DNA of 64,000 nt from Pseudomonadota bacterium (GTDB lineage Bacteria; Pseudomonadota; Gammaproteobacteria; Burkholderiales; Burkholderiaceae_C). Shown here piece after piece: positions 1-8,469 of this stretch. A program made the translations under genes and the position numbers. Position 1 is the first letter of the stretch. Every line of letters begins with the position of its first letter. The stretch is taken from the NCBI GenBank assembly GCA_021845505.1, contig JAJZVU010000004.1, forward strand, positions 61,952-125,951, in the 5' to 3' direction. The notes under the pieces are model-generated. The model was not told the origin of the DNA. It searched no databases and saw only the letters and a program-made list of their open reading frames with translations.

Positions 1-69
1 CTGACGCGCGCGCTTGCGCCCGGAGGGCGTGCGGGCGCTTTTCTTCTTCGCTTGCGCGGATGTCGCCAT
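1..69 (-). CDS. rpsT: 30S ribosomal protein S20, 5' end only
   Basis: Read leftward from the ATG at 69, the frame gives 23 codons starting MATSAQAKKKSART and continuing SGRKRARQ, the basic, Lys/Arg-rich N-terminus of S20, which binds 16S rRNA in the small subunit. The gene runs off the left edge of the window. The divergent rpsT/murJ pair is the usual betaproteobacterial arrangement, which supports both calls. A sigma-70-like promoter lies just upstream at 106-133. Confidence 0.88.
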   Translation of the reverse strand, partial: MATSAQAKKKSARTPSGRKRARQ

Positions 70-105
70 GGAAAGACCTCTGAAAAAATCCCGGGAAAAG
101 GGCGA

Positions 106-133
106 AGTATAGCGTCATTTCCCGGCCGCGCAA
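106..133 (-). promoter_or_regulatory. Putative sigma-70 promoter of rpsT
   Basis: On the minus strand a TTGCGC -35 box (128-133) is followed after 16 bp by a TATACT -10 box (106-111). This would start transcription about 30 bases upstream of the rpsT ATG. Seen in sequence; promoter activity is inferred. Confidence 0.55.
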
Positions 134-186
134 AGGGCGACCCCCGCGCGGCGGTCCCGGCCCGGGCCATTCCTATAATCGCCGCG

Positions 187-1734
187 GTGAACCTGCTGCG
201 CGCCGCCTACACCGTCTCGTTGCTGACCCTGGTGTCGCGCATCACCGGACTCGCGCGCGAGGTGCTGATCGCGCGCTACTTCGGCGCCAGCGCGTGGACC
301 GACGCGTTCAACGTCGCCTTCCGCCTTCCCAACCTGCTGCGCCGGTTGTTCGCCGAGGGCGCGTTCTCGCAGGCCTTCATCCCCATCCTGGCTGCGTCGC
401 GCGAAAGCGACAGCGCCGAGGACAACCGCCGGCTGATCGACGACGTGTCGACCGCGCTGGCGTGGATCCTCGCCGCGGTGAGCGCGCTGGGGGTGCTGGC
501 GGCACCGCTGCTGGTGCTGCTCACGGCCTCCGGGCTGCACCCGGCGGCCTTCGACGCGGCGACCTGGATGACCCGCCTGATGTTTCCCTACGCGGGAATC
601 ATCTCCCTGGTCGCGCTGTCGGCGGGAATCCTCAACACCTGGAAACACTTCGCGGTGCCTTCGCTGACTCCGGCGCTGCTCAACCTGAGCGTGATGGCCG
701 CGGCGGTGCTGCTGCACTCGGTGATGCACCCGCCGATCTACGCTCTGGCCGCCGGGGTGATGCTCGGCGGGGTGCTGCAACTGGCGGTGCAACTGCCGGC
801 GTTGCGGCGCTACGCGGTGCTGCCCAGGCTGCACCTGGACTTTCGCGCGGCGTGGCGCTCGCCCGGAGTCAAGCGGGTGGTGCAGCAGATGCTGCCCGCC
901 AGCCTGTCGGTGTCGGTGGCGCAGGTGTCGCTGGTCATCAACACCCAGATCGCCTCCCACCTGCACCCGGGCAGCGTGTCCTGGCTGGCCTACGCCGACC
1001 GCCTGATGGAATTCCCCACCGCGCTGCTGGGGGTGGCGCTGGGGTCGGTGCTGCTGCCCAGCCTGTCGCGGGCGCACGCCGCCGACGATGCGTCGCGCTA
1101 CAGCTCGCTGCTCGACTGGGGGCTGCGGCTGTGCCTGCTGCTGGCGCTGCCCGCGGCGATCGCGCTCGGGCTGTTCGCCACGCCGCTGGTGGCCATCCTG
1201 TTCAATTACGGCCATTTCAATGCCCACGACGTCGAGCAGACCACCCTCGCGTTGCGCTCCTACGGCGTCGGCGTGGTGGGGCTGATCGCGGTGAAGATCC
1301 TCGCCCCCGGGTTCTACGCCCGGCGCGACATCCGCACCCCGGTGAAAATGGCCATCGTCGTGCTGGTGTGCACCCAGTTGCTCAACCTGGTGTTCGTGCC
1401 CCGGCTGCAGCACGCCGGGCTGGCGCTGGCGATTTCCTGCGGCGCGCTGCTCAACGCCACGCTGCTGCTGCACGGACTGTGGCGACGCGGCAGCTTCCGG
1501 CCCCAGCCCGGCTGGGCCGGCTACGCCTCGCGGGTGCTGCTGGCCCAGATCCCGCTGGCGCTGATCCTCGGCTGGGGCGCCGCGCACCTGCCCTGGCTGC
1601 ACTGGCCGGGCGCCCACCCGGCGCTGCAGCGCCTGGCGATCGCGTTCGCGTTGCTGGCCGTGGCGGCGGCGGCCTACTTCGGCGCGCTGGCGCTGCTCGG
1701 GCTGCGACCGCGGCAGTTCCTGCACCGCGAATAG
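187..1734 (+). CDS. murJ: Lipid II flippase MurJ (MviN)
   Basis: A 515-residue inner-membrane protein of the MOP exporter superfamily. It flips lipid-linked peptidoglycan precursor (lipid II) to the periplasmic face for cell-wall synthesis. The N-terminus ([11 protein letters not shown], then [11 protein letters not shown]) and the following [33 protein letters not shown] stretch are hallmarks of MurJ. About 14 hydrophobic segments span the protein, and the length matches the family. The frame stays open upstream to 52, but GTG 187 is chosen because family homology begins exactly there. A TATAAT sits at 174-179, only 7 bases before this start, so the transcript could be leaderless or nearly so. 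The gene is divergent from rpsT. Confidence 0.96.
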   Translation: [515 protein letters not shown]

Positions 1735-1828
1735 GCCCGGACAGCCGCGGCTTGCCGCCGATCAAGCCCGCGCCCGCCGGCCGCGCGCACAATGGGGCCA
1801 TCGCATCCGCGCTGCCCGGAGGGACATC

Positions 1829-2197
1829 ATGCCGTTCAGCCCGCAGGAACTGCAGGACATCGAACAGCTGCTGCGCCGACGCCGCGCCGCGGTGGCCGCC
1901 GAACTGCGCAGCGAGACCCGCGGCGAGGACGGACTGCTCGGGCTGCCCAGCCATCGCGGGGAAGGCGACCGCGGAGCGGACTTCGAGATGGAGGCGGTCG
2001 ACCTGGCACAAGGCCTGCGCGACGCCGCCGAGATCCAGCGCATCGACGCGGCGCTGCAACGCCTGCGCGACGGCGGCTACGGCACCTGCGAGGACTGCGG
2101 CGAGGAGATCTCCCCGCAGCGGCTGCGCGCCGAGCCCGAGGCGCTGCGCTGCGCCGCCTGCCAGATGCGGTTCGAGCGCAGCCACCCCCAGGCCTGA
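1829..2197 (+). CDS. DksA/TraR-family C4 zinc-finger protein
   Basis: A 122-residue protein with an N-terminal helical part and a C-terminal C4 zinc finger formed by Cys87-x2-Cys90-x17-Cys108-x2-Cys111, typical of DksA/TraR-family regulators. Family members enter the RNA polymerase secondary channel and modulate initiation, often with ppGpp. This one is shorter than E. coli DksA (151 residues), so it belongs to the short DksA-like group and is probably a paralogue, not the main DksA. The ATG at 1829 follows a GGAGG-type ribosome binding site. The stop codon lies in a hairpin shared with the convergent purM. Its target promoters cannot be inferred from sequence. Confidence 0.85.
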   Translation: MPFSPQELQDIEQLLRRRRAAVAAELRSETRGEDGLLGLPSHRGEGDRGADFEMEAVDLAQGLRDAAEIQRIDAALQRLRDGGYGTCEDCGEEISPQRLRAEPEALRCAACQMRFERSHPQA

Positions 2198-2216
2198 AGC
2201 GGGGACGCTTCAGGCC
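2191..2216. terminator. Perfect hairpin shared by two convergent gene ends
   Basis: An 11-bp perfect stem (GGCCTGAAGCG against CGCTTCAGGCC) with loop GGGA covers the last codons and stop codons of both the dksA-like gene and purM. There is no clear U-tract on either strand, so it may work as a bidirectional terminator or RNA 3'-end protector. Confidence 0.55.
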
Positions 2217-3262
2217 ACGACGACCGCCGGCTCGCCCGGTGCCCGCGCGGCGATGTGGCCGATGCGGCTGCAGGTTTCGCCGGACTGCTGCAGCTCGCGC
2301 TGCGCGGCGTCGGCCAGCGCGGGATCGAGCACCAGCACGTAGCCGATTCCGCAATTGAAGGTGCGCAGCATTTCGTGGGCCTCGATGCCGCCTTCGCGCT
2401 GCAACCAGTCGAACACCTCGGGGCGGCGCCACGACCCGGGCTGCAGCACGCATTGCAGGCCATCGGGCAGCACCCGCGGGATGTTCTCCAGCAGCCCGCC
2501 CCCGGTGATATGGGCCATCGCGCGCACTTCGGTGTGCTGCAGCAACTGCAGCACCGGCTTGCAGTAGATGCGCGTGGGCATCAGCAACGCCTGGCGAAAC
2601 GGCAGGCCGTCGAGTTGTTCCGGAAGCCTGTGCTGCGCCCGCTCGACGATCTTGCGCACCAGCGAATAGCCGTTGGAGTGCACGCCGCTGGAGGCCAGCC
2701 CCAGCACCACGTCGCCGACGCGAGTCGCGCTGCCCGAGACCAGCCGGGACTTCTCGGCTGCGCCGACGCAAAAGCCGGCCAGGTCGTATTCGCCGTCGGG
2801 ATACATGCCGGGCATTTCCGCGGTCTCGCCGCCGATCAGCGCGCAGCCGGCGATTTCGCAACCCCTGGCGATGCCCCCGACGACCCGTGCGGCCACCCCC
2901 ACCTCGAGCTTGCCGCAAGCGAAGTAATCGAGGAAGAACAACGGCTCGGCGCCCTGCACCAGCACGTCGTTGACACTCATCGCGACGAGGTCGATGCCCA
3001 CGGTGTCGTGTCCCTGCCAGGCAAAGGCCAGCCGCAGCTTGGTACCCACCCCGTCGGTGCCCGAGACCAGCACCGGCTCGCGGTAGCGCCGCGGCAGTTC
3101 GAACAGCGCGCCGAACCCGCCGATTCCGGCCAGCACTCCTTCGCGCAGCGTGCGTGCGGCCAGTGGTTTGATCGCGTCGACCAGCGCGTCGCCGGCGTCG
3201 ATGTCGACCCCGGCATCGCGGTAGCTCAGGCCGGGTTCGGAAGAGGGGCGTTCGGAGGACAT
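2210..3262 (-). CDS. purM: Phosphoribosylformylglycinamidine cyclo-ligase (AIR synthetase)
   Basis: A 350-residue cytoplasmic enzyme of de novo purine synthesis. It converts FGAM plus ATP to aminoimidazole ribonucleotide. The sequence [22 protein letters not shown] is the characteristic PurM N-terminus. It is followed by [24 protein letters not shown] and [19 protein letters not shown], the ATP/substrate-binding segments of the PurM/ThiL superfamily. Length matches the family. The ATG at 3262 starts 18 residues before the conserved core, and no strong Shine-Dalgarno is visible. The gene is divergent from the PerM-type permease, which is the standard arrangement in Burkholderiales. Confidence 0.97.
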   Translation of the reverse strand: MSSERPSSEPGLSYRDAGVDIDAGDALVDAIKPLAARTLREGVLAGIGGFGALFELPRRYREPVLVSGTDGVGTKLRLAFAWQGHDTVGIDLVAMSVNDVLVQGAEPLFFLDYFACGKLEVGVAARVVGGIARGCEIAGCALIGGETAEMPGMYPDGEYDLAGFCVGAAEKSRLVSGSATRVGDVVLGLASSGVHSNGYSLVRKIVERAQHRLPEQLDGLPFRQALLMPTRIYCKPVLQLLQHTEVRAMAHITGGGLLENIPRVLPDGLQCVLQPGSWRRPEVFDWLQREGGIEAHEMLRTFNCGIGYVLVLDPALADAAQRELQQSGETCSRIGHIAARAPGEPAVVVA

Positions 3263-3439
3263 GTCGCGATAGCGGTGGCGCGGCGTTGCGGCCCGGGCAG
3301 CCGCCCGCGCCTAAAATAGCAGGCATTGTAGGGGCCGCGCCGGCCGCACCCGTGCACGCAGCGCCAGTCCCTGCGGCCAGCGGGACGTCGGGCGCGGGCA
3401 CCGCATCCGCCTGCCGCCGCCGCCCCGCGACGGCCGTTC

Positions 3440-4528
3440 GTGCCCCTGGTTCGCGCCCACCTCCCCGTGCCGATTTCCCAACGCAATCAAATCCGCCTCG
3501 TCTGGCTGGCCCTGCTGGCCGCCGCCCTCGCGATCGCGTGGCTCCTCGGCTCGGTGCTGATGCCTTTCGTGCTGGCGCTGACCGTGGCCTACGCGCTGCA
3601 CCCGGTGGTCGAGCGCATGGCGGGCTGGCGCATCCCCCGGCTGCTCGGCGCCACCGTCGCGCTGGTGCTGCTGGCGGCAGCGCTGCTGGCGCTGGGCAGC
3701 CTGATCGTTTCGGTGCTCAGCAGCACCCTGCCCCAATTGCGCCAGCAGGTGCCGGTGCTGGTGGGCAATCTCAGCACCTGGCTGCAAGCGACCGCGGCGC
3801 ACATGGGGTTGCAGGTGCACTTCGACCTGGCCACCCTCGGCCAGCTGCTGTCGCGCAGCGTCTCCGGCGACCCTCAGCGCTGGGCCACGCAACTGCTGAG
3901 CTCGGCGCGCAGCGGCGGCAGCACACTGCTGACGGTGCTGGGCAACGCGGTGCTGATCCCGGTGCTCAGCCTGTACCTGCTGCTGGATTGGCGCGACATC
4001 ATGCACAGGGCCTTCACGCTGCTGCCGCTGGCGCAGCGCGACAGGCTGGGCGCGCTGTTCGCCGAATGCGACAGCGTGCTGGCGCGCTACCTGCGGGGCC
4101 AGCTCACCGTGATGCTGCTGCTGGCGGCGTTCTATACCGTGGGGCTGCGGCTGGCCGGCTTCCAGCTGGCGGTTCCGATCGGCGTGTTCACCGGGCTGGC
4201 GGTGATCGTGCCTTTCCTCGGCTTCGGCATCGGCCTGCTGCTGGCGCTGCTGGCCGGCGCGCTGCAATTCCAGAGCCTGTACGCGCTGGTCGCGGTGGCG
4301 GTGGTGTATGGCGCCGGCCAGGTGCTGGAGAGTTCCTACCTGACGCCCAAGCTGCTCGGACGCAGCATCGGGCTGCACCCGCTGCTGGTGATCTTCCTGC
4401 TGCTGGCCTTCGGCGACCTGTTCGGCTTCGTCGGCGTGCTGCTGGCGCTGCCGGCGGGCGCATTGCTGCTGGTGTTCGCCCGCCACCTGCTGCAGTGGTA
4501 TCGCAACAGCCCGCTGTACCTGCAGTGA
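3440..4528 (+). CDS. AI-2E transporter (PerM/YdiK) family permease
   Basis: A 362-residue polytopic membrane protein with roughly eight hydrophobic segments. The paired N-terminal helices, a long soluble middle part (about residues 85-150) and the C-terminal LVIFLLLAFGDLFGFVGVLLALP motif are typical of the AI-2E exporter/PerM superfamily. The GTG start at 3440 precedes the first transmembrane helix by about 26 residues. Substrate is unknown: family members have been linked to autoinducer-2, sodium and other export. Its stop overlaps the hda start by four bases (GTGA), so both are probably translated from one message. Confidence 0.85.
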   Translation: MPLVRAHLPVPISQRNQIRLVWLALLAAALAIAWLLGSVLMPFVLALTVAYALHPVVERMAGWRIPRLLGATVALVLLAAALLALGSLIVSVLSSTLPQLRQQVPVLVGNLSTWLQATAAHMGLQVHFDLATLGQLLSRSVSGDPQRWATQLLSSARSGGSTLLTVLGNAVLIPVLSLYLLLDWRDIMHRAFTLLPLAQRDRLGALFAECDSVLARYLRGQLTVMLLLAAFYTVGLRLAGFQLAVPIGVFTGLAVIVPFLGFGIGLLLALLAGALQFQSLYALVAVAVVYGAGQVLESSYLTPKLLGRSIGLHPLLVIFLLLAFGDLFGFVGVLLALPAGALLLVFARHLLQWYRNSPLYLQ

Positions 4529-5301
4529 ACGCCCACGCCGCTCCAGCCTGCCCGCGCGGCCACGGCCGCGCGGCCGCGCGCCAGCTGCTGCTCGACCTGC
4601 AGTGGAGCGACGAGCCGACGCTGGAGAACTTCGAGCCCGCAGACAACGCGCTGGCGCTGGGCTCGCTGCGCGACCTGCTGGCCGACGCCCCGGGAGCCGA
4701 GCGCGCGCTGTACCTGTGGGGAGACGCGGCGAGCGGCAAGACCCACCTGCTGCGCGCGGCCTGCGCAGCGGTACAGGCGGCCGGGCACGCCGCCTGGCTG
4801 CTCGGCCCGCACAGCGCGCCCTCGCACTGGCCCGCGCTGGAGCAGCTGGCGCAGGCGGGGCGCCAGGCGCTGCTGGCGGTGGACGACGTGCAGGACTGCA
4901 GCGCCTGGCAGCAGCAATGGCTGTTCGGGCTGTACAACGCCGCGCGCCAGGCCGGCTGCGCCTTCCTCGCCGCGGCCGACCGCGCGCCGGCCGCGCTCGA
5001 ACTGCGCGACGACCTGCGCACCCGCCTGGCCTGGGGGCTCGGGCTGCGGCTGCAGGCGCTGGACGACGCGGCCAAGCAGCGGGTGCTGGCGCGCATCGCG
5101 GCCGCCCGCGGCCTGCAACTGCGCGACGATCTGAGCCGCTATATTCTGGATCACCATGCGCGGGACATGGCCTCGCTGGTCGATTTGTTGCATCGCATCG
5201 AGAGCTACGCCGTGCAGCACAGGCGAGCGCCCAGCGTCGCGCTGCTCAAGGCCATGCAAGGCGAAGCGGCCGCCGTCCCCGCGCCTTTGGCGCCATCCTG
5301 A
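4525..5301 (+). CDS. hda: DnaA regulatory inactivator Hda
   Basis: A 258-residue DnaA-like AAA+ protein without the DnaA DNA-binding domain. Hda bound to the beta clamp stimulates ATP hydrolysis by DnaA and so prevents re-initiation. Residues 20-25 (QLLLDL) fit the N-terminal clamp-binding motif. The Walker A motif is at residues 66-73 (GDAASGKT) and Walker B is LLAVDDVQD. The GTG at 4525 overlaps the permease stop and is the only start that keeps the clamp motif. E. coli Hda is slightly shorter (about 233 residues). The position between PerM and a HAD phosphatase upstream of pcnB is conserved in betaproteobacteria. Confidence 0.9.
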   Translation: MNAHAAPACPRGHGRAAARQLLLDLQWSDEPTLENFEPADNALALGSLRDLLADAPGAERALYLWGDAASGKTHLLRAACAAVQAAGHAAWLLGPHSAPSHWPALEQLAQAGRQALLAVDDVQDCSAWQQQWLFGLYNAARQAGCAFLAAADRAPAALELRDDLRTRLAWGLGLRLQALDDAAKQRVLARIAAARGLQLRDDLSRYILDHHARDMASLVDLLHRIESYAVQHRRAPSVALLKAMQGEAAAVPAPLAPS

Positions 5302-5315
5302 CCCAAGCAGTGCGC

Positions 5316-5993
5316 ATGCCCCACCGCAACCTGGCCCTGTTCGACCTCGACAACACCCTGCTGCCCTTCGACTCCGACCATGCGTGGGGCGAGTTCTGCG
5401 TGCGCCTGGGCTGGGTCGACGGCGAGCAGTACCGCCTGGCCAACGATCGTTTCTACGCCGACTACCGCGCCGGGACGCTGGACCTGCCGGCCTACCTGCG
5501 CTTTTCGCTGGCTCCGCTGGTCGGCCGCTCGCCGTGGGATCTCAGCCGTGCGCATGCCGATTTCATGCGCGAGGTGGTGCTGCCGCAACTGCGCCCGCAG
5601 GCGCTGGAACTCGTGCGCCGGCACCAGGCGCAGGGCGACCTGTGCGCCATCGTCACCGCGACCAATGATTTCGTCACCGCGCCGATCGCCCGCGCCTTCG
5701 GCATCGACCATCTGATCGCGGTGCTGGCCGAGCGCGATTCCCAGGGGCGCTACACGGGTGGATGGCTGGGCGTGCCGTCGTTCCGCGAAGGCAAGGTCGA
5801 GCGCACCACCCAGTGGCTGCTGCAGCAAGGGCTGCAATGGCCCGATGTCGCCAGCTCGTGGTTCTATTCCGATTCCATCAATGACCGCCCGTTGCTCGAG
5901 CATGTCAGCCACCCGGTGGCCGTGCACCCCGATGCGCTGCTGGCCGAACTGGCAGGCCAGCGGGGCTGGCCCGTGCTGAACCTGTTCCCATGA
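5316..5993 (+). CDS. HAD-IB family phosphatase (SerB-like)
   Basis: A 225-residue cytoplasmic haloacid-dehalogenase hydrolase. Motif I is LFDLDNTLLPFDSD (nucleophile in DxDxT), motif II lies near IVTATN, the motif III lysine is in FREGKVERT, and motif IV is FYSDSINDRPLLE. This subfamily IB pattern is shared with phosphoserine phosphatase and histidinol-phosphatase-like enzymes. The exact substrate cannot be read from sequence. The ATG at 5316 is 14 bases after hda, and the stop overlaps the pcnB start by four bases (ATGA), placing it in the perM-hda-HAD-pcnB-folK unit. Confidence 0.88.
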   Translation: MPHRNLALFDLDNTLLPFDSDHAWGEFCVRLGWVDGEQYRLANDRFYADYRAGTLDLPAYLRFSLAPLVGRSPWDLSRAHADFMREVVLPQLRPQALELVRRHQAQGDLCAIVTATNDFVTAPIARAFGIDHLIAVLAERDSQGRYTGGWLGVPSFREGKVERTTQWLLQQGLQWPDVASSWFYSDSINDRPLLEHVSHPVAVHPDALLAELAGQRGWPVLNLFP

Positions 5994-7414
5994 TCCGCAA
6001 ACTGATCACCCGCCTGTTCTCCTCCAGCAAGCGCGCGCCCGCGCTGGGCAAGCGCATGGAAGCCTCCGGCCGCAGCCTGGGGATCGACCCGGCCCGGCTG
6101 CCCGACAGCGCGCTGACCGTGGTGCGCAACCTGCAGCAGGCGGGTTTCGAGGCCTACATCGTCGGCGGCGCGGTGCGCGACCTGCTGCTGGGCCTCAAGC
6201 CCAAGGACTTCGACGTCGCCACCAACGCCACGCCGGAGCAGGTCAAGCCGCTGTTCCGCCGCGCGCTGCTCATCGGCAGGCGCTTTCGCATCGTCCACGT
6301 GTTGTTCGGACGCGAAGTCATCGAGGTGTCGACCTTCCGCGCCAGCCCGGACGCCGCCGCGGCGACGGTCGACGGCGACGAGCGCAGCCGCGACAAGCTG
6401 GCCGGACGCCAGCACGCGGTCGACCCCAGCGGCCGGGTGCTGCGCGACAACGTCTGGGGCAGCCAGGACGAGGACGCGGCAAGGCGCGACTTCACGGTCA
6501 ACGCGCTGTATTACGACCCCACCCGCGACATGGTGGTGGATTACCACCACGGCCTGCGCGACCTCAAGGCGCGCACCCTGCGGATGATCGGCGAGCCGGC
6601 TCAGCGCTACCGCGAGGACCCGGTGCGGCTGCTGCGGGTGGCGCGCTTCGCCGCCAAGCTGGGTTTCGACATCGCCCCCGGCACCCTGCATCCCATCGCC
6701 TCGCAGTGCGAACTGCTGCGCAACGTGCCGGCGGCGCGCCTGTTCGACGAGACCATCAAGCTGCTGCAGACCGGCCACGCGCTGGCGTCGCTGGACAACC
6801 TGCGGCGACTGCGGTTGCACAGCGGGCTGCTGCCGCTGCTCGACCTGGCGCTCAGCCAGCCGCGCGGCGAAGCCTTCGTGCTGGCGGCACTCGGCGACAC
6901 CGATGCGCGAATCGCCTCGGGCAAGACCGCCAGCCCGTCCTTCCTGTTCGCCTGCCTGCTGTGGCCGCAGGTCGGCCAACGCTGGGAGGAACTGCAGGCC
7001 GAAGGCGTACCGCAGATCGCCGCGCTCGACCAGGCCGCCGACGAGGTGCTGGCGGCGCAGTCCGAGCGCCTGGCGATCCAGCGGCGAATCGCTTCGGACG
7101 TCCGCGAGATCTGGGGTTTGCAGCCGCGCTTGGCGCGGCGCAGCGCGCGTTACGCCCAGGGCGTGCTCGAGCACCCGAGGTTCCGCGCCGCGTTCGACTT
7201 CCTGCTGCTGCGCGCCCGCACCGGCGAGGCGCTCGCCGAACTGGCCGAGTGGTGGCAGGCGTTCCAGGATGGCGACGAAGAGCAGCGCAGCGCGCTGCTG
7301 GAGCAGGCGGCGCGCGGCGGCACCGGTGACGCCACCAGGAAACGCCGCAGGCGGCGGCGCAAGCCGGCGGCAGCGGACGATTCCGCGCAGGGCCCGGCGA
7401 CGGACGGCGATTGA
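5990..7414 (+). CDS. pcnB: Poly(A) polymerase I
   Basis: A 474-residue nucleotidyltransferase that adds 3' poly(A) tails to RNAs and so promotes their decay. The catalytic head has YIVGGAVRDLLLGLKP and DFDVATNATPEQV (paired aspartates), then RRFRIVHV and DEDAARRDFTVNALYYD. PcnB is told from CCA-adding enzymes by these motifs, by its length and by the basic C-terminal tail (KRRRRRRK), which is a likely RNA-binding region. The start overlaps the HAD gene stop (ATGA), and folK follows after 30 bases. The pcnB-folK order is conserved across Proteobacteria. Confidence 0.95.
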   Translation: MIRKLITRLFSSSKRAPALGKRMEASGRSLGIDPARLPDSALTVVRNLQQAGFEAYIVGGAVRDLLLGLKPKDFDVATNATPEQVKPLFRRALLIGRRFRIVHVLFGREVIEVSTFRASPDAAAATVDGDERSRDKLAGRQHAVDPSGRVLRDNVWGSQDEDAARRDFTVNALYYDPTRDMVVDYHHGLRDLKARTLRMIGEPAQRYREDPVRLLRVARFAAKLGFDIAPGTLHPIASQCELLRNVPAARLFDETIKLLQTGHALASLDNLRRLRLHSGLLPLLDLALSQPRGEAFVLAALGDTDARIASGKTASPSFLFACLLWPQVGQRWEELQAEGVPQIAALDQAADEVLAAQSERLAIQRRIASDVREIWGLQPRLARRSARYAQGVLEHPRFRAAFDFLLLRARTGEALAELAEWWQAFQDGDEEQRSALLEQAARGGTGDATRKRRRRRRKPAAADDSAQGPATDGD

Positions 7415-7444
7415 ACAACCGCGCGACCGCCGGCGGAGGCGCCG

Positions 7445-7969
7445 GTGCATGAACTGGCCGCCGACCTGGCGCTGATCGGCCTCGGCGCCAACCTGGGCGA
7501 TGCCCCGGCGACGCTGCGCGCGGCGGTGCGCGAACTCGACCGCCTGCCGCGCACCGGGCTGCGCGCGGTCTCGGGCCTGTGGCGCAGCGCCCCGCTCGAC
7601 GCCAGCGGTCCCGACTATTGCAACGCGGTGGCCGAACTGCGCACCGGGCTGTCGGCCGAAACGCTGCTGGATCATCTGCTGCGCCTGGAACTGCGCCACG
7701 GCCGGCGTCGCCCGCCGGGAGTGCGTCATGCCCCGCGCACCCTCGACCTGGACCTGCTGTGCCTGGGCCGGCTGCACCGGCAAGGGCCGCGGCTGAGCCT
7801 GCCGCACCCGCGCATGCACGAGCGCGCGTTCGTGCTGGCCCCGCTGCAGGAAATCCACCCCGACTGGCGCCTGCCCGATGGCGAGCCCATCGCGCAGGCC
7901 CTGCTGCGCTTGCGCCTGGCCGGCCAGCAACTGCAGCGCGTGGGGCCGTTGCTGGCGAGCGCGCTATAA
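7445..7969 (+). CDS. folK: 2-amino-4-hydroxy-6-hydroxymethyldihydropteridine pyrophosphokinase
   Basis: A 174-residue HPPK that transfers pyrophosphate from ATP to 6-hydroxymethyl-dihydropterin in folate synthesis. Recognised by [10 protein letters not shown] near residue 11, by [20 protein letters not shown], by the [11 protein letters not shown] segment and by [13 protein letters not shown] with metal-binding aspartates. GTG 7445 is used as start because it lies just before the conserved core. The stop codon is embedded in the TATAAT at 7965-7970 that probably drives rpsP. Confidence 0.94.
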   Translation: MHELAADLALIGLGANLGDAPATLRAAVRELDRLPRTGLRAVSGLWRSAPLDASGPDYCNAVAELRTGLSAETLLDHLLRLELRHGRRRPPGVRHAPRTLDLDLLCLGRLHRQGPRLSLPHPRMHERAFVLAPLQEIHPDWRLPDGEPIAQALLRLRLAGQQLQRVGPLLASAL

Positions 7970-7970
7970 T
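7965..7970 (+). promoter_or_regulatory. Putative -10 box of the rpsP-rimM-trmD-rplS operon
   Basis: A perfect TATAAT overlaps the folK stop codon. No good -35 match is visible at 16-18 bp. If used, the rpsP leader would be about 160 nt long. Confidence 0.4.
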
Positions 7971-8054
7971 GCCCGGTTCACCGGCGGTGCGCGGGTACGC
8001 CTGCGCCGAAACCCGAGCCGCGGTACCCGGAAGTCCTCGCAGGCCGGAGCAGGA

Positions 8055-8129
8055 ACAGAAACAGGCACAGGCAGGCACAGGCAGGCAGGCCCAGGTAGTC
8101 GCAGGCAGTCGCAGGAACCCATTGCAGGA
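8055..8129 (+). repeat. CAGG-rich direct repeats in the rpsP leader
   Basis: Short direct repeats fill the region before rpsP: AGGCACAGGC occurs twice in tandem (8063-8082) followed by AGGCAGGC, and AGTCGCAGG occurs twice ten bases apart (8097-8115). Purine-rich and unstructured; it may be only replication slippage, or it may shape the 5' UTR of the ribosomal-protein message. Confidence 0.7.
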
Positions 8130-8138
8130 ATACCCAAC

Positions 8139-8420
8139 ATGGTCGTGATCCGTCTTTCCCGCGCCGGCGCCAAGGGCCGGCCGTTCTACCACATCGTCGC
8201 CACCGACTCGCGCAACCGGCGCGACGGTCGCTACATCGAGCGCCTGGGGTTCTACAACCCGGTGGCCCGCGGCCAGGAACAGGGGTTGCAGGTATCGATG
8301 GAGCGCGTCGCGTACTGGACCGGCGTCGGCGCGCAACTCTCCGATACCGTGCAGCGCCTGGTCAAGCAGCAGGCTGGCCAGCAGGCAGCGGCAGCGGCCG
8401 CGCCGGCGGCCGGCGCCTGA
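8139..8420 (+). CDS. rpsP: 30S ribosomal protein S16
   Basis: A 93-residue small-subunit protein. [20 protein letters not shown] followed by [21 protein letters not shown] is the S16 signature. The C-terminal tail is alanine/glutamine-rich ([17 protein letters not shown]), a low-complexity extension common in high-GC betaproteobacteria. It is first in the operon rpsP-rimM-trmD-rplS. Confidence 0.97.
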   Translation: MVVIRLSRAGAKGRPFYHIVATDSRNRRDGRYIERLGFYNPVARGQEQGLQVSMERVAYWTGVGAQLSDTVQRLVKQQAGQQAAAAAAPAAGA

Positions 8421-8469
8421 CAGCGCAGGTGCGCGGCGCGGCCCCTGCCACGCCGCGCGCTGCCCCGCG

